Made by a program: the position numbers and the translations under genes
Assembly (NCBI GenBank): GCA_026413225.1
Contig: CM048554.1
Location: 70,858,463 to 70,922,462, forward strand
DNA: 64,000 nucleotides
Origin: Otis tarda
Taxonomy: Eukaryota > Chordata > Aves > Otidiformes > Otididae
Reading direction: 5' to 3'
The notes under the pieces: generated by a model
Told to the model about the DNA's origin: nothing
The model's database searches: none
Seen by the model: only the letters and a program-made list of their open reading frames with translations
In this document: positions 1 to 11,709 of the stretch, in pieces
How the letters are laid out: each line of letters opens with the position of its first letter
How positions within the stretch are numbered: position 1 is the first letter of the stretch

Positions 1-1656
1 AGCAATTATTTTAAAGATATGTCACAGCTATACAATATAAGGACTGCTGTGGAGTGTGGGGGTTCCCACAAAGATTTGAATCACTCAGCACAACAGAAAT
101 CCCAGCCCAGTACTATGGTCAAGGGGGCAAGAAAATGTGGGATATGTAAAACAGCAAACATAAGATAGCAAATAGGAGTATGGAGGCAATTTTGCCACCA
201 TCTGAAATGTTGGTGAAACGAAATCTCAAGTGCCTGCACAAGTTTTCTTTCTGAATGCTAAAGAAAAAAAAGACAATTGAAGAAGGTTGAAAATATAGCC
301 GCATGTAGCAATGTAAGGAGTGAAGAAAAGAGACAGAGAAGTTCAGATTTTCTCACATTAAAAAGTAGAGTTCACTTCCTGGAAAGGAGTGAGAATGAGG
401 GAAAATACCAGCCCATGAAAGTGAGGTGGAAAAACACCAGGTGCAAATATGGCAGGAAAATACCAGGTGCAAAAGACATTACATTGCAAGTAAAATAACA
501 ACCAAATGACAAAAGCTAAAAAACCAAACAAACACAGAACACACACAAGGAAAACATTTCAACAGTGATTGTGACTGCCTACTGAAGTTGCCTTCATCAG
601 GACAGTGGTGAATTCTGTGTCTTTCTGTATCTGCACATAGACTTGGCACTTTTCTGACAACTATCGTTCAGTCACATCTACCATATACTTTAGTCAAACC
701 AAAGTTTTCAGACCCTATACAAAGAAGTTTAAAAGACTGTGATACAGCAATTAGTTCAGATGATACAACAGTCCCTTCTGATCTTGAATTAAATTTTTAG
801 AAAAGTCAAAGCACAGCAGATTGATACAAAGAAGGACAGAAGAACTTAGAAACTTTTCAGATTCCTTTGATTGAGCTTCTGCAAGAAGTTCCTCATTAGT
901 GAGATGGAGAAAACACCTGGCAGTTTTTTGAAACCTACTTATCTCTTTACAAGCAAGTTTCTGTCCTCTGAGGAAATACCTTGGCTCATAATGGAGCCAG
1001 TTAAAATTCTGGGGGTTATTGCTGCTGCTTGGTGGTATCAAAGGAGCCTGCAGAAGGATTTGTCTACTATTTCTCTAAAGATGGTACAAGCAAACAGAAA
1101 GACAGGCTGTGCTTCTGGGACTCCCAGCCAAGGAATACTTAGGAGTTGAAGGAACAGAGTAGTGTCAGTGGGGAAGAGGCCTCTGGTTATGGCTGACCCT
1201 TTCCTAGGTTGCATTACATACCGGGGCAGTGAAGTATCTCATAATTTTTCCTGAGATCTGCATGGTAAGCCCATCCTTTTCCATCATCTTTACTCAGTGG
1301 CCTAAGCACTAGGTTGGAAGTATCAGAAACAGCCATGACAGGAGTATCAACACTTTAACACATGGAAACTGAATATTTTGCTAAATTTAAGAGCTGTTTG
1401 TGGGCCTGATAAACAAGGCAGAGTATAGCTAGAGGTTATAACCAGATATGAAGCTTTGGTTGTACATGGACTTGGGCATGGACACAAAGGATGAGGCAGA
1501 GAGAGCAACAGTTCTGTGAAAAAGAAAGTGGGTAAGAAAGATGACCCTCCTTACTTGTGCTGGAAATCTGGGGTTCATAAGGCTTGCACAGCCCAGGTCT
1601 GTGACTTAATGGTGCTGACAGCAAGACCTCTGCAAACAATTCGGTTTTGGGCAGTG
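1..1656. other. AT-rich non-coding DNA
   Basis: No gene or interspersed repeat is recognised here. Open frames on both strands are short and overlap each other, show no known domain and have no codon-bias signal. A small imperfect direct repeat lies around 436-474, where the ten-base word accaggtgca appears twice separated by about 30 bases. Confidence 0.6.
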
Positions 1657-2250
1657 TGTTGCTTTTGGCTGGGATAGAGTTAATTTTCTTCATAGAAGTT
1701 AGTATGGGGCTATGTTTTGGATTTGTGCTGGAAACAACATTGATAATACAGGGATATTTTAGTTACTGCTGAGAAGTGCTTATACACAGTCAAGGTCTTT
1801 TCTGCTCCTCATTCCACACCACCAGCAAGTAGGCTTGGAGTGCACAAGAAGTTGGGAGGGGACACAGCTGGGACAGCTGACCCCAACTGACCAAAGGGAT
1901 ATTCCATACCATATGGCATCATACTCAGCATATAAAGCTGGGGGAAGAAGAAGGAAGCAGGGGACGTTCAGAGTTATGACATTTGTTTTCCCAAGTAACT
2001 GTTACATATGATGGAGCCTTGCTTTCCTGGCGATGGCTGAACACCTGCCTGACAATGGGAAGTAGTGAATGAATTCCTTGGTTTGCTTTGCTTGTGTGCA
2101 CGGCTTTTGCGTTACTTATTAAACTGTCTTTATCTCAACCTATGAGGTTTTCTCACTTCTACTCTTCTTAGTCTCTCCCCCATCCCACTGTGAGGGAGTG
2201 AGTGAGTGACTGTGTGGTACTTAGTTGCCAGTTGGGGTTAAACCATAACA
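1657..2250 (+). mobile_element. Solo LTR, ERVL-like avian endogenous retrovirus family
   Basis: The left end reads TGTTGCTTTTGGCTGGG followed by ATAGAGTTAATTTTC, which I recognise as the start of a widespread neoavian ERVL-type LTR. The right end reads GGGGTTAAACCATAACA, giving TG...CA ends and a length of 594 bp. A TATA-like CATATAAAG lies near 1930, and a TTATTAAA poly(A)-like signal lies near 2117. No internal retroviral region follows, so it is a solo LTR fossil. No clean target-site duplication is visible at these boundaries, so either the ends are slightly misplaced or the copy is old. Orientation is plus, judged from the TATA and poly(A) order. The family name rests on memory of the terminal motifs. 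Confidence 0.8.
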
Positions 2251-2345
2251 CTTATGTTCGCTGAGGTGGTGCAGGTTGTCCTGGCCACCACAGAAGCCCT
2301 GTCAGACGCCACCTACGTGGTGCATCAGGTCTTCCCTCTGTGTTA
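2251..2345 (+). other. Short GC-rich coding-like stretch beside the LTR
   Basis: About 95 bases directly after the LTR are much richer in G and C than the surrounding DNA. From an ATG at 2254, plus frame, they read without a stop for roughly 38 codons, including the peptide EVVQVVLATTEALSDATYVV. The opposite strand is interrupted. It may be a relic of a captured or older coding sequence, or an unrecognised part of another repeat. No primer-binding site is seen, so it does not look like the start of a provirus interior. No homologue is recognised. Confidence 0.25.
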
Positions 2346-5300
2346 TATACCACATCTCTGTATATCTATATAGATAGAAATATCATCTTATCATAACACC
2401 ACTAAATACATTAAGATATCAATAATGTAGTTCATAAATTACCCACCTGGACAGAGCTCATCTATAACATAATATTTTCAGTTGTGGCCTCTAAAAAACA
2501 ATTCTGCTTTTAAATTGTAAAAAAAAAAAAAAAACATGTGGTTGTTGTGCATGTAAAATAACTCAAATTTTGCAAGATATCATCCTGTTACTTCTTTGTT
2601 TCTCATGATTGAAATTTAAAGCAGAACATTAGCTTGCATTGTTTTCTTTAAAGTTTATGTTAATGCAACAACATTAGGAATAAATTGCTCTACTGTAATA
2701 TACAAAGTACACGATACAAAGCACATGCAATAAGCTTTTTTCCTGTTTTCCCCATATCACATAAATTGTAAATAAACAGACAACTCTTGCGGTTGAGGGA
2801 GACTTTTGAGAGACAATTTGCTGTTTCATCCAGTGAATATTTTTTCTAGGTTAAATGCACATATGACACATAGAAATTTATAAAAGAAATTACTGCTAAA
2901 GTTAGTGTGAGTCTCTGCAAACAGAGTATGTGTTAAAATGTAAAAATACTTGGATTGCACAATTTTTTTTTTCAGAAACTGCACACTAGAAAAGCATTAA
3001 AAATGACATTAATGTTTCTCCTGTCTCAGAGTTTATAAATGAGGAAGAATACAGTAAGGAAAAGACACTTAGTGGGAGAAAATTATTTGAATTTTACTGG
3101 GTTGACAGGAACCAGGAGTGCTGTATGAGTGAAGCATAATCTAATTCTACAGCCTGAAAAAAAAATACTAATAATACACTTACAAGTTAAATACCTTTTT
3201 AAGGGCTAACAAGATCAAGACCTAAGTAAGTAGCAGTAGTGGGATCTGTTTGTTTTGACTCAATCAACAAGCAAAAAACAAATCAATACTGAGGTTTCAA
3301 AGCCAAGTGCAACCCTACTGCTGTGCTCTTTTCATAAGGCTAGAACCTTAGTTCCTGAACAATGAATTCACACCAAACCTCCGGAAGACTCTATTTCTCA
3401 TGTAAATAATGAAAGGGAAAAGATTTCCTATGACATTTTGTCAGTCGCTAATTAAACAATTTCAGCTCACCAGTATCTGAGATGTTTTAGGGCTTGAGTT
3501 TTTTTTTGTTTCTGCTTTTCTTTCTACTTCTGTATTTTGTAAGGGCATGTTTCGTTAAACAGTGTTAGAGCTGTATTTTTTCCCCTTGCTAGGAAAAAAA
3601 TATTACAAAACTAACTTTGCCATTGGTAATTCAGTTCTGATTCTGAAGAAATCAAAGAGAATTCTGCCATGCTGCTCAGTGAGATGTCGGTGTTTTTTCC
3701 TGAAGACCCATCACATTACTATTTTTTTATATGTAACAGAATGATTCTACTCATCACATCACCAAACAATATTAACATTACTGTCATCCAGGTTCTCCAT
3801 TATGTAATAGAATAGCCTTCATTTCAAGACTTTTGGATACTGCCTACCAACTTTCTGACTTGTAATCCTGCCATTGATTTAGTGGTGGACTATGATTTTA
3901 AACACCAAGTTGTAACAGCTGTCCCGGCTGTATGAAAAGAACAGCTGGCATTGGCTGGTGTAATCCCAGGCTGACATTTTGCAATGATGTGCTACAAAAA
4001 GGGGTTTAAACCAACAGGACTGTATAGCTACATAAAATTAAGCACGATCCCTGAAGCTGAACAGGGTTATTTTCCTTCTATAAATACATACAGAGAAGGA
4101 ATTTATTACAGAAAAAAAAAAAAGCAGGAAGAGATTGTGCCTTTGATGTCCAATGCCAGCTATAACTAAAAACATCAGAGGAGAAGAAATGAAATGTTGC
4201 GTTAATTCTGACATGGCAGTAAGAACATCTAGAAAAGCACAGCAACCTGGAAATTTGAGGGAAAGCACAAGGTTTCTGTTGAAACCAGCTGTTACTTTTT
4301 GAGTGCATGCCTCAAACTTTTTCTTTTTTTTAAAAAAAAAAAACAAAAACCAAAACCTGACCACAAGAGAAAACATAAGCCTTGTTAGCTGAAAAGTTCA
4401 CACCTGTTCTGAAATGTTAGAAGATGTACAATAACTTTGCAGTTGCAGAGGCTGTGCATGTTTACGTGTATTCTTTAAGCATTAGTCAGCCACTCTTTTT
4501 TTTTCTCCTGTTGGGAATCCAAGCCTGTTGAAAAACCGTTTACTGCTAACTCACCCTCATGTACACCTCTCTCTCTCTCTAGCCACACCCTGCTCTTTAC
4601 AGTTTGCGCTGGTAAAAACTCACATCACCACAAGGCTTTTGTTCTTTAAGAGATGCCTGGAGGGAATGTTACTTTCACTTACTCAAAATTCCCAAAAGCC
4701 CTTACATCCAAAAATATACAACAGTATGTTCTGGGTCTATGAATATGAGCCTGAGGAGACACAATGATTATATGACCTAAAAAGGTTAGTTTGAAGACCT
4801 TTGATGAACAATGATGAACCAATGCAGAAATAATTATATAGGAAGCACTGTAGAAAGATTTTTGCTAAAACTACCAACAGCAGACAGAGATTGGGGTAGG
4901 AGAGGGCAGGAGAACTGCCAGTCAGTAGACATTTATCTATTTAGCCTTTGCTCCCACAGTGGTAAAAAAAGTGAAACTCTGAAAGGCACACGGTATAGTA
5001 GAAAAGCTAGAACAGCACCAGTGAACCACTGTCTTAAAAAAAAAAAAAAAAGAAAAAAAAGTAATAAAATAACTGACAACTATTGTCGTTCAAACACACT
5101 GTTATACCAAGATACTGGGACTTTCCCACTGATTGGCCTCAACTCACGGGAAGAATGTGATAGAGCAGAATGAAGGAATTATATGGTACTACCCATCTTT
5201 TTGCCTAATCGTACGTGCTTGCAGGGAACAGAAGCACAAAAGCCCCAAACTCTAACCTTTCAAGAAAATGGTGTTTCTGTGAAGAAATATCTCCCACATA

Positions 5301-7896
5301 ACTATTACTGCACTATTCTCCCAAGCCGACGTCCTGTTTCCTTTTCTGCAACTGGATTTTCAGTTCAGGCTCACCAGCCATGGATGTGCAAACATTGCCT
5401 GCTAAAGGCAGCTACAGGCAGCGGGCTTGTCCCAGAAGGGACATTTAGGATTTGAATCAGTGGTGCTTGTTACTCATCCACACTGAACCCTGAGTCAGGT
5501 CTGTTTTGCTGATGACATTGTCTTTCTGGAAAGACATGACTATCCAAAAAATACCCAGAGCTAAAAACCTTGACAGGGGGAAAAGCGATTACTTACCAGG
5601 AAAAGAAGCTACCAACATAATTAATGGCTATTATTAAAACAGAAATTATCTTGCGTGAATTACGTTAGGGAAGATTATCGATAAACTAACAAATATATCT
5701 ATATTCACAAACGTTGCAATCCACCCTGCAGGCAAAGGCCAGAATTTTTTCCCTTAAAATCCAATTTCAGATTTGTTGCAAGCTTTATTTTGTAAAAGAA
5801 AGTTCATAGATGTACTTTCCAATAACTTCATTAAAGCACACCTGAACAGAATAATTAACAGCCTCTCTGGTCTCTCTCACCTAGATTAGTAATCATTGTT
5901 GATAAAAGATCTGCTCACATCAAAGAGATAGCAGACTTTTCCCTCAAGAGAATACTATTAATGCCCAGCAAATGTTGATGGCGTAAGCATTGTGAGGAAT
6001 TATGTCCTTGAAATGTGTAAATGCACATCTGCTGTGGAAAATTTTTGTTATTGTTAAACAATGCTATTCAGTAAAATGCAAACAAGATGTTGTGCTTTGC
6101 TTATTTTCCTCAAATAAGTCTGAGAAAAATTTCAAGCAAGCAGTAATCCGTGTTCACTATGAACTAGTCTTATCATCAGTTGCCTCCTTACCTCGATTTC
6201 TATCTACCTAGAAAAAAAGATAAAGGATGAAGTTACTCATAATTTACATGTTTGCGGAAAGGAAAATAGAAAACACTTTTGAATAGCAAAGCAAGTTAGA
6301 CAGCTGTCTGTAGCCCACAACATGGTTCCCATCAATTTTTAGAAAAAATAAAATGAAATACTACCACAAATGAGCAAGACTTAAAACATCTAGTATTAAA
6401 TAAGTCACATTATATTGGTAGTTGGAATGTTTTCCTCTGAAGAAGCCTTTCAAGTCTATCTGATTATGGTGAATACAATGATATTGTACCTGTTTAACAT
6501 TCTGGCTATTAGGCATCCCTTGGAAGGTGAAGCCAGAGGTTGCTTATTAGAGAACTTCTGTCCACAGACAGTAAAAACAGTAAAAAGAGGTTTATCTTCT
6601 CAAAAGAAACTAACAAACAAAAAATCTAAATTTTGTGAAAATAAGCTTGAGAACACAAGCAATTCAAGCCTGTTCGCACTACAGCAGCTCCATTCTATTT
6701 TTGCATCAGCATTCAAAGACATGTCTGGATTCCTGTTAAATTAATCAGGTAAATAACATCCTTGTAGGCATCAGTTTATTTTTCAAACCTGTTCGTATAA
6801 TTTTGGGGTTTTTGTCATCAACTGTTTTCTGAGGAGGGCAGAAGTGCTAATGAGCAATGATGGCTGCAGAACATATACGCCCCTGGTTAATGGGGCCATG
6901 GCAAAGGCTGTACAGGGGATTCACACTACATGTTCACACAAGGCCACAGGAAGCCTCTGACAGGGGAGCAATCTCACCAGCTCTATGAGCGCTGACCCTA
7001 TACATGCCTCCCAGCCCCAAGGAAAAGGCGGCAGGCAAACAGGAGACTGGTTACCCAAATCTTTCCTTGTCAACAGCGTTTGGAATCTGAGGTGATTTCA
7101 GGAAAGAGTTAACAAGAGTTTTAGTCTGTTAAACCTTCACCAAAAGCACCTGAAGAACCTCTACCACGCTACTCCACTTCACCAAGCTTGCAGAAATCCT
7201 CTCCTCCACTTCCACTGCGCCTGTGCTCGGGGGACTGATCCTGCCCTGAGCACACTCAAAGAGCCTAGCACTCTTCTGCCAACCACTGCTTCTGTGAGGA
7301 CCAAACATGGTGCATTACAGGCATTTTTAGTGAATGAGAAAGAGATTAAGCTTTCAGAAATTACTGTGGAATCACGGAGCCAATAGATTTAGGCTGAATA
7401 TAGGAAATATTTTTATACATCAATTTAAAATGTAAGAGAAGGGAGTAATTCTAGGAGAAGAAAGATAATTTTATTTGTCTACTTTATTCAGGGAACAGCA
7501 ATATGAATCAGTGACAGTGCTAAAAAAAAAAACAAACCAAGAAACCAGTATTTTATCCTGTTATCACTATAACAATACAAAAGACATGCCACTGTCACAA
7601 GATATGATGGCACCATTAAAATAGCACAGTAAGTGCTGTTATAAAAAACTCTGAGTAAGTGCAAGGCCACGTCAGTCCTTCAAAATATAGTTTCTTCGTG
7701 TAGGTTCCCATGCTTCAGGAGAGTTTTAAATGTTTCAGACAAATCTATTTCCAACTCATCCTCTGTAATTATTCCTGACATACTCTTATATTAGCAGTGA
7801 TGTCTTCTTCCAGCCCACCTTCTTTATTTATTGAATCTTGTGCTGAAATCATAATGATCTTAAATATCTTACATCACATCAATTTTTGTTGCAATA
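2346..7896. other. AT-rich non-coding DNA with simple repeats
   Basis: There is no recognisable gene. The longest frames, such as the one at 4811-5173, run through poly(A) and carry low-complexity lysine runs, as chance frames do. Homopolymer runs occur at about 2520-2534 (A), 4320-4341 (T then A) and 5036-5060 (A-rich). The stretch 6830-7300 is somewhat richer in GC but shows no known motif. Confidence 0.6.
7892..7896. repeat. Target-site duplication, left copy (CAATA)
   Basis: The five bases CAATA immediately before the LTR start at 7897 are repeated exactly at 9036-9040 after its end. A 5-bp duplication is what ERVL-type integrases are known to leave; ERV1 leaves 4 and ERVK leaves 6. Confidence 0.85.
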
Positions 7897-9035
7897 TGTC
7901 GTAGTTCAGCCTCGATCGGGACCAGACTACGCAGTCTCTCTCTCGCTCCCCCCACCCTCCGAGAGAATAGGAGGAGATGATATAAGGAAAACGGCTCGAG
8001 GTTTGAGATAAGGACAGGGAGAAATCCTTAAAGTTACTGTTACAGGCAAAAGAGACTCGACTTGGGGAAAACCATTCATTTATTTCTAAAATTAGCAGGA
8101 GAATGAGACAGGGAACAAGATAACCTCCCCCCACCCCTCCCTCTTCCCGGGCTTAACATTATCTATACTACCTCCCCTCCCGAGCGGCACGGGGCGGGGG
8201 GAAGGGAATTGGGGTGGCGGTCAGTTCATCACGCGTTGTTTTACACCGCTGTGTCATCGTCGGGGGAAGAACTCCTTGCATTCCTCCTCTGCTCCAGCGT
8301 GGGGTCCCTCCCACGGGCCACAGTCCTTCGTGAAACTGCTCCGGCATGGGTCATCTCTTCCACGGAGTGCAGTCCCTCTAGAACAGCTGCCCCAGTGGGC
8401 CCTCCACGGGCCACAGCCTCCTTCAGGCCTCCACCTGCTCCAGCATGGGGTCCTCCACGGGCTGCAGGTGGATCTCTGCTCCTCCATGGACCTCCATGGG
8501 CTGCAGGGGGACAACCCGCTCCACCATGGTCTTCACCACAAGTTGCAGAGGAATCTTGGCCAGGAGCCGCGTTACTCCTCCCCCTCCTTCTTCACTGACC
8601 TTGGCGTCTGCAGCCGTTCCTTACAACAGGCTGGCAGACGCCTCTCAGGATCCTTTTTACATCTTATTCACTTCAACTTCTCATCTCCTCTCCACTTCTT
8701 GCAGCCAGGCCGGACCGAGTCGGGCCCAGTCTGCTGCCCGGCGGGAGGCCAGAGGGTGAGGCCTGCAAGGCCCACAAGGCTCACGCCTCCCCCTCTCTGC
8801 CCCCCGCTCAGCTGCTTCACATCTTCTCCCCTTTTTTTTTTCTGTTTTCCCCTTCTTTAATACGTTATCGCAGAGGCGTTATCACGGGACATTCTGCTAC
8901 CAATTGGCTCGGCCTTGGCCAGCAGCGGGTCCGCCCTAGGCCTGGCCGAGTTCACTGAACAAAGGGGAGCAACTTCTAGCAGTTTCCTACAGAAGCTACC
9001 ACCTTAGGCCCCCCCTCACTAACAAAACCAGAACA
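7897..9035 (-). mobile_element. Solo LTR (about 1.14 kb, GC-rich family), copy 1
   Basis: Read on the minus strand, this starts TGTTCTGGTTTTGTTAGTGAGG-like and ends CTGAACTACGACA, so it has TG...CA ends. It is flanked by the perfect 5-bp repeat CAATA (7892-7896 and 9036-9040). The same 1.14 kb sequence occurs in the opposite direction at 18557-19698, which confirms both ends. An AATAAA poly(A) signal in LTR orientation lies at 8084-8079, followed by the conserved block CCCCAAGTCGAGTC. The centre is made of GC-rich, near-repeated words of the form CCATGGAGGTCCACGG. No internal genes flank it, so it is a solo LTR fossil. The 5-bp duplication favours class III (ERVL-like), but the exact family name is uncertain. 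Confidence 0.9.
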
Positions 9036-9040
9036 CAATA
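9036..9040. repeat. Target-site duplication, right copy (CAATA)
   Basis: An exact repeat of 7892-7896 that fixes the right end of LTR copy 1 at 9035. Confidence 0.85.
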
Positions 9041-11676
9041 GATGAATGTCACAAACATATAATGCCGTAACAGCAGGACTGGGCAGAAGGAGAAGGCGAG
9101 TAAATAATAGAAGTTGCCTTTAGTTGCATAGTAGCTGAGTAAAAGCAGAGGAATGCAAAGTGATGGACAGTGTATTCTGCACTTACTATGTTTTCCCCCT
9201 ACCTTGCCAGACTACCACCAATTGACAACACAGTCATTCTCGCAGGAGCAAACATGAGCTAAGAAATCATAACTGTATGAATAAGGCTAGACAGGCTACT
9301 GGAAATCTCCATATTCCAAGTCAGAAGGGACAGGTCTCTTCTACTGAGGGAATGGCCTCAACTTCATCTTCTAGAAGCAATTCATCTCCCTTTACACCTA
9401 AGCATTCAGAAACACTTCCTGCTATTGCAGACAGACCAAGTGTGTGTCGGTGATTGGGTTTAATTATGTCTAGCCTTCAACAAAAAAATTGGCTCCTATT
9501 TAATGCAGGTCTGACACTTAAATATTGCATACACTCTGTTTTGATAAGCAGTCTGTTAAGCTTTTTGTATCTCTCCTTCTGAAGAATCTGAGAATGTCAA
9601 AAAAGCCATTATTAATTATCACACATTTCTACTCATCTTTTAGATTTAGCATTTTATCATCCTACTGAAGGATTTAGCACTGCTATTAAGCATACTTGTC
9701 AGCTGGCTTTGGTAGGGTGGCTGCTCTTCCTGACCTCACCGGTGCCTGCTGAAGGAGATTTTCCTGTTAACTGAACCTACAATGGGCTTTAACTCTGGAA
9801 ACAAGAAATCATTTAATAAATGTATGTTCAGTTGAAATCAAACATGCATGAAAGGGGCCATTTTTAGGACATTCTGCTTTAAAATTAAGAAGATAAAGGC
9901 TGTTAAATATTGTGTCTGTGCACTTATTTTGGCAAAACAACAGAGAGAATGAAGTCACTGCACATACACCTCAGCTTCTTCCTGTGTTTTCATTTCACCT
10001 ACTCTCTGCTGAGTAGCATGCTACAGCAATAAAATTTACTATTTTTATATAGTAAGTAATGGGGAACAACACTTATTTTTGGAGGACACATTCACGAGGT
10101 GGAGAGAGGGAAGCAAATTGTCACTGCACACCTTTATCATGAGATATATGTCCATTAATTTAGAATTGAACACATTCTTAAATGAGCCGAGAAATTACAG
10201 AGCCTAATTCATTGTCCCATTTTAAAATATTTTACAATTTAAAAGGTAATTTTAAAAACAAATGTAGGGTGTTCCTAAGACAAGAATCTGGACTTAAGTG
10301 TTCAAAGGATAGAAATTTTTTTAGGAAAATCATAGTTTTAATTGTGAAAATATTTACAATGGTGAACATACAACTTCACAATGTCATCCACAAATGCACA
10401 ATGATATGCATAGTAAATTATGTAGAAATAATCTGAATTATTAATAGGGTGCATGGCTGGAGAATTTTAAGTTTTAACACAAAATACTTGTGCACAGCAG
10501 AAGTTCTTTAACATCACATATCAAATCAGACAACAATGTGACTGGTTATAATAATTAGCAATATAGTAAAAATGGAGCAACTCAGGGGGGAATCTAGCAG
10601 CATACATCTTAGCTTCAAAATTAAATTATTCACTCCCTTGCAATTATTGCTATTCCCCATTTTCCTGCTACATACTCACAGAACAAATTTGGGGGTTTTA
10701 ATTTTTATTGGTTTTCCAGTCTCTCTTGTTTCCCATTTTAACTCTTTTGTTTTCTAAAGTGTAAAAATGTGACTGCCAAGTTAAATGTTTCTTGCTGAAA
10801 GGTCATAAAGTAGCCAGAGTTTTTATTTTACTTTTAATTAAGCAGTCTCAGCAGCGATGTGTGTCTAAATTTAAGCTCCTGTACATTACATGTAGCGATG
10901 AGGCAATGGGTTGACAATAATGAAAAAAAAAATTCTTCTCAGATTAACCTTGTTTTACCTGAAGGGTCAGAGGGAGGAGGAGGTTCTTTTTCCAGCATTA
11001 CTGTGCACAATATTGACAAGAGAAAATAAAATAAAAAATAAAAGACAACCTGATCTGTAATCTGTTTTTTTTTAAGACTGTACTTGAAAAGCAGATGTAC
11101 TGTTTCCACTGCATACTTAGTTACATATTTCAGACAAAGAGCAAGAGTCATTAAGTACAAAAAGGGTAAAACAACATTATAATCTGATGAAAGGAAGAGC
11201 ATTGCTTGGATGGGATTGGACAGCAAAAGTCACTTTTCAGAATGCTATGCAGTTGAAAATTCAAGGAGACAAGAGTCAAGAGATAAATGCTCCTGGCATC
11301 CATTGTAATATTTTGTAGCAGCTGTGTTTAGTTAAAATATAAATTATGTCATTACTAACACCAATAATACCTAGAGTAGTTACCAAGACTCTCAACAGAA
11401 TAAGAAACATAAAATAGAAACCAATTACAAGAAGTTTGGAAGCAACATTGCTCTTAATAGAGGATTACAATTGTTTGATTTAGATGTGCACAAATTAAGC
11501 GCTGTGAGGAAAGAAGGCAAACAAGAAAGTTGACACTGGAAAAACAAGCTCTTTTTCTTTCCTTGCTCATTGGTTTTACACCAACTACCTGAGAAGCAAA
11601 GATCACTGATCCCTTGAGTCTGGATGTTTTTGTTTGCTTGGGGTTTTTTTTTGTTTCTTTGGTTTCGGTTTTGTTT

Positions 11677-11709
<33 letters not shown>

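Noticed and set aside
4811-5173. 120-codon plus-strand frame
   Set aside because: It runs through a poly(A) tract that encodes a lysine run and has no domain.
8209-8860. Overlapping open frames of 104 to 194 codons
   Set aside because: They fall inside the inverted LTR copy at 7897-9035 and mirror the frames of the other copy, so they follow from composition.
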